This document shows, one piece after another, positions 54,197 to 62,625 of a stretch of DNA of 64,000 bases. This DNA comes from JBQTKD01 sp052389435. GTDB taxonomy: Bacteria; Actinomycetota; Actinomycetes; Sporichthyales; Sporichthyaceae. The stretch spans positions 1 through 64,000 of the forward strand of contig JBQTIB010000032.1 in the NCBI GenBank assembly GCA_052389435.1, written 5' to 3'. The first letter of the stretch is position 1; every line of letters starts with the position of its first letter. Position numbers and translations under genes: made by a program. Under the pieces are notes generated by a model that searched no databases, had not been told where the DNA came from, and worked only from the letters and a program-made list of their open reading frames with translations.

Positions 54197-54200
54197 CCGA

Positions 54201-54548
54201 ATGTCCGAACACAAGACGGTGCTCGTCTGCAACAACGTGGACTGCGCCGACCGCGGCTCCGAGCGGCTGCTGGACAAGCTCTACGACGCGGTCGAGAACA
54301 CCGACCTGCAGGTCGAGGTACGGGACTACCTGTGCTTTTCGGCCTGCGAAAAGGGCCCGAACGTCGTCGTCGTCGAAGACCGGATCTGGTACTCCGGCGT
54401 CGATCCCGACGACGGCGCCGACCGCATCGTCGCCGAGCACCTCGAGGGCGGGGTTCCCGTGGCGGACTACACCGCCGATTCGGACAGCATCACCAAGAAC
54501 TTGATCTTCACCGTGCTGGACGCCGGGATCCTCCCCGGCTCCGTCTAG
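54201..54548 (+). CDS. Thioredoxin-like [2Fe-2S] ferredoxin (NuoE-like)
   Basis: A 115-residue protein with cluster ligands Cys10-x4-Cys15 (VCNNVDC) and Cys45-x3-Cys49 (CFSAC), the NuoE-type spacing, and the typical C-terminal KGPNVVVVEDRIWYSGV of thioredoxin-fold ferredoxins. It would carry electrons to the diiron hydroxylase, receiving them from the NuoF-like protein or the adjacent flavoprotein. Most related monooxygenases instead use a Rieske ferredoxin or plant-type [2Fe-2S] reductase domain. Confidence 0.82.
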   Translation: MSEHKTVLVCNNVDCADRGSERLLDKLYDAVENTDLQVEVRDYLCFSACEKGPNVVVVEDRIWYSGVDPDDGADRIVAEHLEGGVPVADYTADSDSITKNLIFTVLDAGILPGSV

Positions 54549-54607
54549 AACAGCGGGGGCTGCGCCCCACGCCCCCACAAGCCGATTGCTACAGGAGTCC
54601 ACTGCCC

Positions 54608-56212
54608 ATGGACGTGTACGGAAAGTTCGTTTCGCTCGCCGAGTGGAAGGTCTTGATCGACGACCATCTCGAGAGGACCGAGGCGGGTGAGGTGCTCGAG
54701 CCGTTCTACAACCTCAAGCCCGACGCCCGCGAGGTCGTCTACGACGCGATCTTCGTCGGCGGCGGCGCCTCGGGTCGCTTCGGCACCGCGGCGCTGACCG
54801 CCCGCGGCGGCCGGGCACTCGTCATCGACAAGTGGCCGTTCCTCGGCGGTTCCTGCCCGCACGAGGCCTGCGTGCCGCACCACATCTTCTCCGAGGCGGC
54901 CCGCGAGCTCGACTACGCCCGGGAGTTCGCCGGCGAGTTCTGGTACCCGGAGTGGGACGCGACCAAGGCCTCGATCCTCGAGGTCCGGGACATGTTCATG
55001 AAGAACCGGAACACCGGTCACTCGATCATGAACTTCCAGTCCAAGGAGCAGCTTGGCCTCGAGTTCATCCTCGGCGCGTGGGCGAACGTCCAGCCCAAGA
55101 CCAAGGACTACTTCGAGGTCGAGGCCAACGGCGAAATCTTCAAGGCGCACAACCTCGTCCTGTGCGTCGGCGCGCGTCCGATCCCGCCGGCGATCCCCGG
55201 CATCGACCGGCCGGGCGTCTTCGACTGGTCCTCGATCCTGGACCACCTCGACTACGAGCCCAACCGCTGCGTCGTCATCGGTGGCGGCAAGACGGCGCTG
55301 GAGTACGGCTCGTTCTTCCAGGCCACCGGCTGCCACACCACCTACCTTTCGCGCTCGCCGCTGATGGGCACCAAGGGCCTGCACCACGTCGACGCGGACA
55401 TCCAAGAATTCGTGAAGCGGATGATCCTGCACCGCGGCAGCGACGTGCACGAAGGCGTCGAGCCGATCGAGTTCCTCGGCGAGTCCGACGACCCGACCAG
55501 CAAGCTCACCGGCGTGAAATACCGCGACGCCGACGGCAACACCCGCATCGTGGAAACGGACTTCGTGTTCCTCGGGCTCGGCGAGACCGCGCTGTCGCAC
55601 CAGTTCGACGTCCTGGGCCTCGAACTCAACGACAAGAAGCAGATCGTCGTCGACCGGAAGATGCGCACCAGCGTTCCGGGCGTCTACGCCGCGGGCGACC
55701 TGATCGACGGCCCGATGGAGATGTTCAAGGCCCGCAAGGCCGGCGTCTGCGCAGCCCGCCAGATCATGGGCGAGACCGACTACGAGTTCGACTACTCCGA
55801 CTTCCCGGACTTCCTGCACACCACCTACGAAGTGGCGTGGACCGGCCTGTCCGAGGCCGAGGCCCGCGAGAAGTACGAGAACGTGATGGTCATTCAGATG
55901 CCACCAAAGGGCGTCGCCCCCGAGGACTGCGGCCTGCCCGCCACCGACGGGTCGATGTTCTTCTCCTTCCTTCGCCCGGGCCTGAACGGCATCATCAAGT
56001 CCATCATCGACGCGGACACCCGCAAGATCGTCGGGATGCACTCGGCCGGGTTCGGCAACAAGAACTCCTTCCAGTACCTCGACGTGCTGATCAAGCAGCC
56101 GGGCGGCTTCACCATCGACCAGATGGCCGAGGTCAACGAGCTGTTCCTGAACGACGGCTTCCCGCAGCTGCACCGGCTGCGGGCCGGGCAGAAGACCCTG
56201 AAGGATCTGTAA
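54608..56212 (+). CDS. 2-Ketopropyl-CoM oxidoreductase/carboxylase-like flavin disulfide oxidoreductase
   Basis: A 534-residue pyridine nucleotide-disulfide oxidoreductase: FAD loop FVGGGASGRFG (residues 49-59), redox pair C83-x4-C88 in GGSCPHEACVPHH, NAD(P) loop VVIGGGKTALEYG (about 222-234) and FAD site VYAAGDLIDGP. The GGSC-P-H-x-A-C-V-P-H-H stretch and the C-terminal ELFLN...LRAGQK resemble 2-ketopropyl-coenzyme M oxidoreductase/carboxylase of epoxide metabolism. The HPTxxE catalytic dyad of lipoamide dehydrogenase and mercuric reductase is absent; Phe513 fills the place of the carboxylase Phe, but the neighbouring His is not present. Role: C-S cleavage and carboxylation, or electron transfer to the monooxygenase. 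One-base overlap (TAATG) with the beta subunit gene. Confidence 0.72.
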   Translation: MDVYGKFVSLAEWKVLIDDHLERTEAGEVLEPFYNLKPDAREVVYDAIFVGGGASGRFGTAALTARGGRALVIDKWPFLGGSCPHEACVPHHIFSEAARELDYAREFAGEFWYPEWDATKASILEVRDMFMKNRNTGHSIMNFQSKEQLGLEFILGAWANVQPKTKDYFEVEANGEIFKAHNLVLCVGARPIPPAIPGIDRPGVFDWSSILDHLDYEPNRCVVIGGGKTALEYGSFFQATGCHTTYLSRSPLMGTKGLHHVDADIQEFVKRMILHRGSDVHEGVEPIEFLGESDDPTSKLTGVKYRDADGNTRIVETDFVFLGLGETALSHQFDVLGLELNDKKQIVVDRKMRTSVPGVYAAGDLIDGPMEMFKARKAGVCAARQIMGETDYEFDYSDFPDFLHTTYEVAWTGLSEAEAREKYENVMVIQMPPKGVAPEDCGLPATDGSMFFSFLRPGLNGIIKSIIDADTRKIVGMHSAGFGNKNSFQYLDVLIKQPGGFTIDQMAEVNELFLNDGFPQLHRLRAGQKTLKDL

Positions 56213-57201
56213 TGGCCGCTCGTAAAACGTTCGTCTGGCTCTCCGGCCGCAAGCGGCCGCCGAGCGAGTACGAGGAGCTGTCCACCGGCATCCAGTGGAA
56301 CGGCCTGCCCGTCTCCAAGACCACCGTTGGCCAGTGGAGCGAGGACAGTACCGAGCTGTCCACGGACTGGAACGCCTTCCGCGACCCGGGCGGCATGTAC
56401 TACCGCAACTACGTCGTCGGCCAGGACGCGGTTGAGAAGCAGTTGGACGCGGCCTTTGCCCTGACCTCGGACGCCGACTTCATCTCGGCGATCGACCCCG
56501 AGTGGCGCGAGTCCCTCAAAGTCACCGTCGGGACGATGAGCTTCGTCCAGTGGGGCTCCTCGATGGCGCTGCAGCACGTGCTGCGCTTCACCCTCTCCCC
56601 GACCGTCGCGTGCGCCGTGCAGTTGCAGATCATGGACAAGCTGCGGGCCGCGGAACGCAGCGTGCAGTGGTTCGAACTGCTGAACCCCGAACTCTCGGTC
56701 GACGACCTGCACGGCCTCTGGGACGAAGTCCCGGAGATCCAGCCGCTGCACCGGTTCATCGAGGAAATTCTCGTCGAAAAGGACTGGGGCAAGGTCCTGG
56801 TCGCGGTCAACCTCGTGCTCGGCGGGCTACTCGAGCCGTTCCTGCGCGAGCTGTACGTGCCCGGCGGTCGCGCCTACGGCGACTTCGCCACCTCGGCCCT
56901 CGGCACGCACCTGGCCAAGGACGCCAAGCGGGCCGTCGTCTGGACCGACGCCTTCCTCGCCCAGTGCATGGCGGAGGAGGCCAACGCGACGGTCATCGCG
57001 GGCTGGGTGGACCACTACCTTCCCGCGGCCGCGGCGGCGATCGACGCGATCGTGGCCGCCCATCCGGCGGGAAACGTCGCAAAACGCGCCAGAAACGTTG
57101 CATCCGGCGAGCTACACGGCAGACTGAGCACGTTGAACGTGAAGTTGTCCGACGACGTCGTTGCGGCGTTGGAGTCCGGCACCGACCCGACCTCGGTATA
57201 G
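56212..57201 (+). CDS. Diiron monooxygenase hydroxylase beta subunit
   Basis: A 329-residue helical protein of the ferritin-like beta-subunit family of multicomponent monooxygenases (phenol/toluene/alkene type). It begins KTFVWLSGRKRPPSEYEELS, as in DmpL/TmoE-like subunits, and contains RAAERSVQWFELL and WTDAFLAQCMAEEANATVIAGWV. It carries no iron and supports the alpha subunit. The start shares one base with the preceding stop (TAATG), and the alpha gene follows 8 bp later. Confidence 0.85.
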   Translation: MAARKTFVWLSGRKRPPSEYEELSTGIQWNGLPVSKTTVGQWSEDSTELSTDWNAFRDPGGMYYRNYVVGQDAVEKQLDAAFALTSDADFISAIDPEWRESLKVTVGTMSFVQWGSSMALQHVLRFTLSPTVACAVQLQIMDKLRAAERSVQWFELLNPELSVDDLHGLWDEVPEIQPLHRFIEEILVEKDWGKVLVAVNLVLGGLLEPFLRELYVPGGRAYGDFATSALGTHLAKDAKRAVVWTDAFLAQCMAEEANATVIAGWVDHYLPAAAAAIDAIVAAHPAGNVAKRARNVASGELHGRLSTLNVKLSDDVVAALESGTDPTSV

Positions 57202-57209
57202 GGGGACAC

Positions 57210-58619
57210 GTGAGCACCAAAACGCAGAGCCGTGCCAAGCAGCTCTACTGGAAGCCGTCCTACGTCGACCTGGACGCGATGTACCCGCCGCTGGCCTCCG
57301 CGGGCATCCACTTCGACGACTGGGACGCCTGGGACGACCCGTTCAACATCTCCTACCGCCAGTACATCGACCTGCAGGCGAAGAAGGAACTGGGCTTCCA
57401 CCCCGTCCGCGACGCCTTCGAGCGGTACAAGGGCGACCAGCACGTGCCCGCGCGCTGGTACGACGGCATGAAGCTGGCCTTCCCGTTCCTGCAGACCGCC
57501 GAGGTCGCCGCCGGCCGTGCCCACGCTCGCACCGCGCGGTACGCCCCGGCACCCGCCCTCCGCGCCGCCGCGTTCTACCAGTCCATCGACGAGATGCGGC
57601 ACTTCCAGAACCACATCTACGAGATGCGCACCTACAACCAGGCCGACACCGGGTTCGACAACTGGGCGGTCTGGCGGGACAACCACTTCTCGATGGGCCC
57701 GGCGCGGTACATCTACGAAGACCTGATGAACAGCGACAACATCTTCGAGTCGATCATGGCGCTGAACATCTGCGTCGAGGTCGTCTTCACCAACCTGATC
57801 TTCGTCGGCATCCCGTCGGTGGGCGCGCTCAACGGCGACACCGCCATGGCGCAGGAAATGCTCACCACCCAGTCCGACGAGACCCGCCACATGGCGATCG
57901 GCCAGTCGACGCTGCGTACCCTGCTGCGCGACGACCGCAACGTCGAGCAGCTGCAGTACTGGCTCGACAAGTGGTTCTGGCTCCAGCACCGCGCCGTCGC
58001 CGGACCGATCGGCATGATCCCGGACTACTTCGCCAAGCGGAAGTACATCCCCTACCAGCAGATGTACCAGCGCTACGTGATCGACAACTTCATCGCCGGC
58101 ATGGTCGACGACCTCGCGGAGTTCGGCCTCAAGCCGCCGCGGTTCCTCGACGACGCCAAGGCCGAGCTCCCGGACTACAGCCACACCCTGTACCGGACCC
58201 TGTTCCAGTACAAGAACGTCCTGTTCAACAAGATGTTCGTGCCGACCGATCACGACATGGAGTTCTTCACCGACCACTACCCGGACTTCGAAGCCAACCA
58301 CGGCCAGTTCTGGCAGGAAGTCCGCGACGGCGACCCGAAGGACCTGCCGCAGCTTCCGATGCTGTGTCAGATGTGTGGTCTGCCGTGCGTGTTCCCGGTG
58401 CCCGAGCGGGCCAACGTGTTCTGCTCGATGTACGAGGGCAACGCCTTCTGGTTCTGCTCGAAGGGCTGCCAGTACATCTTCGACCACGAGCCGCACCGCT
58501 ACGAGCACCGTGTGACGATGGAGAAGACGCTCAACGGCCTCGACGTGCCGGAGATCCGCAAGCGGATGGGCGTCGAAGCGAACATCGGCGGTCTGCTGAC
58601 GGCGGAACAGGATGTCTAG
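57210..58619 (+). CDS. Diiron monooxygenase hydroxylase alpha subunit
   Basis: A 469-residue catalytic subunit. The six iron ligands are visible with family spacing: Glu98, Glu128-x2-His131 (DEMRH), Glu190, Glu224-x2-His227 (DETRH). Thr194, the conserved active-site Thr four residues after Glu190, is present. The C-terminus has a Cys-rich YHS-like module (C386-x2-C389, C393, C405, C416-x3-C420) as in phenol hydroxylases. It inserts oxygen into an alkene, aromatic or alkane. At 469 residues it is slightly short for the family. GTG 57210 has GGGGG upstream. Confidence 0.92.
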   Translation: MSTKTQSRAKQLYWKPSYVDLDAMYPPLASAGIHFDDWDAWDDPFNISYRQYIDLQAKKELGFHPVRDAFERYKGDQHVPARWYDGMKLAFPFLQTAEVAAGRAHARTARYAPAPALRAAAFYQSIDEMRHFQNHIYEMRTYNQADTGFDNWAVWRDNHFSMGPARYIYEDLMNSDNIFESIMALNICVEVVFTNLIFVGIPSVGALNGDTAMAQEMLTTQSDETRHMAIGQSTLRTLLRDDRNVEQLQYWLDKWFWLQHRAVAGPIGMIPDYFAKRKYIPYQQMYQRYVIDNFIAGMVDDLAEFGLKPPRFLDDAKAELPDYSHTLYRTLFQYKNVLFNKMFVPTDHDMEFFTDHYPDFEANHGQFWQEVRDGDPKDLPQLPMLCQMCGLPCVFPVPERANVFCSMYEGNAFWFCSKGCQYIFDHEPHRYEHRVTMEKTLNGLDVPEIRKRMGVEANIGGLLTAEQDV

Positions 58620-58875
58620 CGCGGTGGAGGACCAAGAAACTCTGCTGGTCTACGGACGCGCGGTCGGCGGCGCCACGCCTCCGCTGCTGATGAACCCGCC
58701 GCCGGACTGGACGGTGAAGTTCTTCACCAAGCTCGGCCAGCGCTCGCTGTACTGCAAGCTGCCCGGCACGGTGAACGCCTACCGCGCCAGCAACAACACC
58801 CTGCTCGACCCGGCCTCGACGCTGGGCGAGCTGGGCATGGTGCCCTACGAGTTGATCGAGTTCCGCTCCGAATAG
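58612..58875 (+). CDS. Diiron monooxygenase gamma-like (TmoB/DmpO-type) subunit
   Basis: An 87-residue protein with a ubiquitin-like fold pattern and the C-terminal TLGELGMVPYELIEFRSE, as in TmoB/DmpO small subunits that complete the hydroxylase. ATG 58612 overlaps the alpha gene's last codons by 8 bp. Last gene of the operon, followed by a structured repeat region. Confidence 0.75.
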   Translation: MSSAVEDQETLLVYGRAVGGATPPLLMNPPPDWTVKFFTKLGQRSLYCKLPGTVNAYRASNNTLLDPASTLGELGMVPYELIEFRSE

Positions 58876-58891
58876 GAACTCGACGCCAGAC

Positions 58892-59025
58892 TCAGGCCGC
58901 CGCGGGAGAACCTACCGGCTATTGTGGCGAGCGATGGGGGGCCCCGGTGAGGAACGCGCCGGGTCCCCCCTTCCGAGCCGATTGAGCCTGTTGAGCGAAG
59001 CGATCACGCTCCCGCGGCGGCCTGA
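58892..59025. repeat. 17-bp perfect inverted repeat spanning 134 bp
   Basis: Arms 58892-58908 and 59009-59025 (outer bases TCAGG and CCTGA) are exactly complementary, with 100 bp between. Inside lies a second hairpin with near-perfect 12-bp arms (58936-58947 and 58959-58970). No flanking target-site duplication is seen. It could be a structured transcript end or a small non-autonomous element. Confidence 0.6.
58936..59001 (+). repeat. Intergenic hairpin repeat, copy 2
   Basis: Stem 58936-58947/58959-58970 with loop TGAGGAACGCG, then TTCCGAGCCGATTGA (58971-58985) and GTTGAGCGAAGCG. Loop and tail match the copy at 51596-51661, but stem bases differ between copies while pairing is kept. Confidence 0.55.
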
Positions 59026-59356
59026 TCCATGTCCGGGTGCGAGATCCCGGTCGAGGCGGCGGCGGAGCCAAACTAGGCCGAACGTGTGGTCGCAGCCACC
59101 TATTCACCCCGGCAGGGACAGACGTGCACCCCCGCGGGATGATTCCCGATTTCGTCGCCAGCGGTCGTATTGGGCCATGGGTCCACGACCCAGGTCGTGC
59201 CAGTCGAACCGACGCCCTCGATCCGATTCTCGACTCGCTGTGGAGCGTCAGCGTTCTCCGCACGCACCGACCGCCTCCCTCTCATCCCCGGTTCTGGCGA
59301 TCCGACGGCACGAGTTGCCTCAGCCGAGATGGATCGCCGTTTGTCGAGGAGAAGTC

Positions 59357-59511
59357 ATGAGATCCATCGCGCAACGACGCGCCTTGCTCGTGCTGCCATC
59401 GCGGTCAGCGCGGCGCTGATGCTGTCCGCATGCGCCGGCGTCCTCGCCACATCATGTTCCTGTTGCTCCGAGCGGCCCGAAACCCGCGGCGTGCACGAAC
59501 ACTCCCGATAG
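59357..59511 (+). pseudogene. Frameshifted lipoprotein gene remnant
   Basis: GAGGAGAAGTC precedes ATG 59357, which starts MRSIAQRRALLVLPSRSARR and then stops. A shift to the neighbouring frame gives RAAIAVSAALMLSACAG, a complete lipoprotein signal with lipobox LSAC. The DNA resembles the start of the binding-protein gene at 16570. No further domain follows (the frame ends at 59511), so this is probably a degraded, truncated lipoprotein gene. Confidence 0.5.
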
Positions 59512-59558
59512 TGCAGTTCAGGTACGCCAAACCGGCGATTCGCGTACCCGAACTGCAC
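59511..59558. terminator. Terminator hairpin near KAS III 3' end
   Basis: A 17-bp stem with one mismatch (arms 59511-59527 and 59542-59558) and a 14-nt loop, 31 bp beyond the minus-strand KAS III stop. It likely ends that transcript. Confidence 0.7.
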
Positions 59559-59589
59559 GATGGGCGGAGATGCGGGTGGGGCTTGGGCG

Positions 59590-61536
59590 TTAGCCGAAGG
59601 CTTGGGCAGCGTCTTCGCTCGTCCCGGCGTGGAGAGGTGGAGTGTTCTGCTCGGGGTCGGGGGTCCAGTTGCGGGCCACGACCGAGGGGTCGAGGCGCAG
59701 GACCGCGTAGCCCGCGACGGCGCCGGCGCCGAAGCCAGGGCAGAAGATGCGCATCGGGCGGTCGATGACGCCTTCGAGCACCGCGTCGTGGATGGCCAGC
59801 GGGATCGAGGCGGCGGAGACGTTTCCGGTGCGCTCGATGTTGAAGTAGACCTTCTCCGCCGGGATGCCGACGAACTTCGCGATGTCGGAGACCATCACCT
59901 TGTTCGCCTGGTGCGGCACCATCGCGTCGATGGCGGCGAGCAGGTGGCCCTGGGTGTCGGGGTCCGGCAGGTTTCTGAGCTCGTCGATCATCTGCTTGAG
60001 GTAGCGCCCTGCGAGGGACTTCACCTCGGGGCCGAAGACGGTGATGTTGCCGTCGAATTCGGGGTTGGGCCACAGGATCGAGTTGACCTCGCTGACCGGG
60101 CCGCCCGCGTAGGTCTGCAGGTAGTCGATGTCCCCGCTGGTACCCGGATCCGCGGGGCGCAGGACGACGGCGGCGGCGCCGTCGGCGAAGAGCATGCGCG
60201 ACGGGCGCACCGTGCCGATCTTGTCGGAGAACTTCTCCGCGAAGACCAGCAGCACGGGCCGCTCGATCTCCTGGAGCAGACGCACGCCTTCGGCGAGCCC
60301 GTAGGGAAAGCCGGCGCACGCGGACACGATGTCGGCGGACATGTACGTGCGGCCCAGACCGAGCTGGCCGGTGATGTAGGCGCCCATGGAGGGAATGAGC
60401 CGGTCGCTGGTGCAGGTCGCGACGAGGACTGCCCCGATCTCCTGTGCCGGGTAGCCGGACTTGGCGATCGCCGCGCGGGAGACCTCGAGGGCGAGCTGTT
60501 CCAGCGGTTTCGCCGTGTAGCAACGGGAGTCGATGCCGGTCTTGGCCGAGATGTCCGCCGCAGTCATGGGGGACCAGTTGTAGGCGGTGTTGCGGATGAC
60601 GTCGTCGTTGGTGCAGACGTACTCCCCGCGCAGCGCGGCGAGGGCGGCGATCTTGGGCTGCACCCGGACGCTGCGGCGGACGTCCAACGGCGGGAACGGC
60701 CGTGCCGGCGCAACGGTTTCGACGATCGGCGCGGGCTGTCGGGCGACGGGCGGCTTCGACGCGGCGGTGCGGACGCGATCGATGAAGTCCACCACCGCCG
60801 GGTCGCGGGGCACCAGCAGCACGACGAACTGGTCGTCGTCGACCTCGTGCAGGGGAGCCAGGCGCGTGGTGGCGCGCGGCCAGGGATAGACGTTGTGCAG
60901 CACGCGGGCCCAGCGGCCGAGCGACTCGAGCTCCGGGACCTCCGCGTAGTGGTCGAGGATCTCGGCGCGTGAGAACACCGGGTAGTCCGGCGCGTGGTCC
61001 TCGATCACGAAGGTCAGCGCCTCGCGATCGGCAAGCATCTGAGGGACCGTCGGTTTGAGGGCCGGGATGGAGGTCGCGTGGAAGAGCTTGTGGCCGAAGA
61101 TGTCGAAGAGCAGGTCGTAGACCTCTTCCTCCGCGGGCTCGTCCCAAGCGGTCGGCAGCGTGCGGAACGCCTCGGCAACCGCCGCGATCTTGCGCGGGCC
61201 GTCCTCCCACGGAGTGAGCACGGGGAGGTAGAGGTCGTTGGAGCGGCGGGGCACGTCGCGCCAGCGCATCGGCCGGGGCTGGTACATCGTCAGGGCGTAG
61301 CGGTTGCCCCAGAACAGATTCAGCGCGAGGTCCCGCAGTAGCTGGAACCGGTTGGTGTACTTCCCCGCGGCGATGCGCTCGGCGATGTCGGTGCCGCTGG
61401 GCATCTTCTCCTCGAAGTCGCGGTGAACCGCAGCCTCGTACTGTTCCAGCGTCGAGAACAGCGAAAAGTCGAGCTCGGGAAAGTAGCTGGAGGGAAAGAC
61501 GATCCGGCCGTGCCGGTTGATCGTGAACGGCTTCAC
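59590..61536 (-). CDS. 3-Oxoacyl-ACP synthase III-like enzyme with a long N-terminal extension
   Basis: A 648-residue protein. Residues about 280-620 form a KAS III/FabH-type thiolase-fold domain with catalytic Cys407 (VSACAGFPYG), His542 (VPHQANKV) and Asn572 (ERTGNVSAAS). It would condense an acyl-CoA with malonyl-ACP or make a related beta-keto product. Residues 1-265 are an extra domain that I do not recognise (IFGHKLFHATSIPALKP), with a Pro-rich linker about 260-285; ordinary FabH is about 330 residues. GTG 61536 has GAGGAG 6 nt upstream, better than the ATG at 61593. Confidence 0.82.
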   Translation of the reverse strand: MKPFTINRHGRIVFPSSYFPELDFSLFSTLEQYEAAVHRDFEEKMPSGTDIAERIAAGKYTNRFQLLRDLALNLFWGNRYALTMYQPRPMRWRDVPRRSNDLYLPVLTPWEDGPRKIAAVAEAFRTLPTAWDEPAEEEVYDLLFDIFGHKLFHATSIPALKPTVPQMLADREALTFVIEDHAPDYPVFSRAEILDHYAEVPELESLGRWARVLHNVYPWPRATTRLAPLHEVDDDQFVVLLVPRDPAVVDFIDRVRTAASKPPVARQPAPIVETVAPARPFPPLDVRRSVRVQPKIAALAALRGEYVCTNDDVIRNTAYNWSPMTAADISAKTGIDSRCYTAKPLEQLALEVSRAAIAKSGYPAQEIGAVLVATCTSDRLIPSMGAYITGQLGLGRTYMSADIVSACAGFPYGLAEGVRLLQEIERPVLLVFAEKFSDKIGTVRPSRMLFADGAAAVVLRPADPGTSGDIDYLQTYAGGPVSEVNSILWPNPEFDGNITVFGPEVKSLAGRYLKQMIDELRNLPDPDTQGHLLAAIDAMVPHQANKVMVSDIAKFVGIPAEKVYFNIERTGNVSAASIPLAIHDAVLEGVIDRPMRIFCPGFGAGAVAGYAVLRLDPSVVARNWTPDPEQNTPPLHAGTSEDAAQAFG

Positions 61537-61626
61537 GTGAAGCTCCTCGGGTGGAGGGCAGTGGAGCCAACATTGGACATCCGTATCGCGCAAGGCGATG
61601 TTGGTGTCGAATATGGTGCGGCCCGT

Positions 61627-62621
<995 letters not shown>

Positions 62622-62625
<4 letters not shown>

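Larger units (their letters stand above)
58876..59589. other. 714-bp repeat-rich intergenic region
   Basis: Between the monooxygenase operon and the convergent KAS III gene. It contains a 17-bp perfect inverted repeat (58892-59025), a hairpin repeat copy inside it, a frameshifted lipoprotein gene start (59357-59511) and a terminator hairpin (59511-59558). From 59026 to 59340 I see no gene or clear structure; several frames cross it but none has a convincing start. Confidence 0.5.

Noticed and set aside
50350..54548. Complex I (nuo) gene fragment
   Set aside because: Only NuoF-like and NuoE-like parts occur, separated by 2.6 kb and embedded with monooxygenase genes; no other nuo gene is present.
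54608..56212. Mercuric reductase or dihydrolipoamide dehydrogenase
   Set aside because: The C-terminal HPTxxE dyad is missing, the Cys pair context matches 2-KPCC, and there are no mer or 2-oxoacid dehydrogenase genes nearby.
58892..59025. Insertion sequence
   Set aside because: Inverted repeats are present but there is no transposase and no target duplication; reported only as a possible small element.
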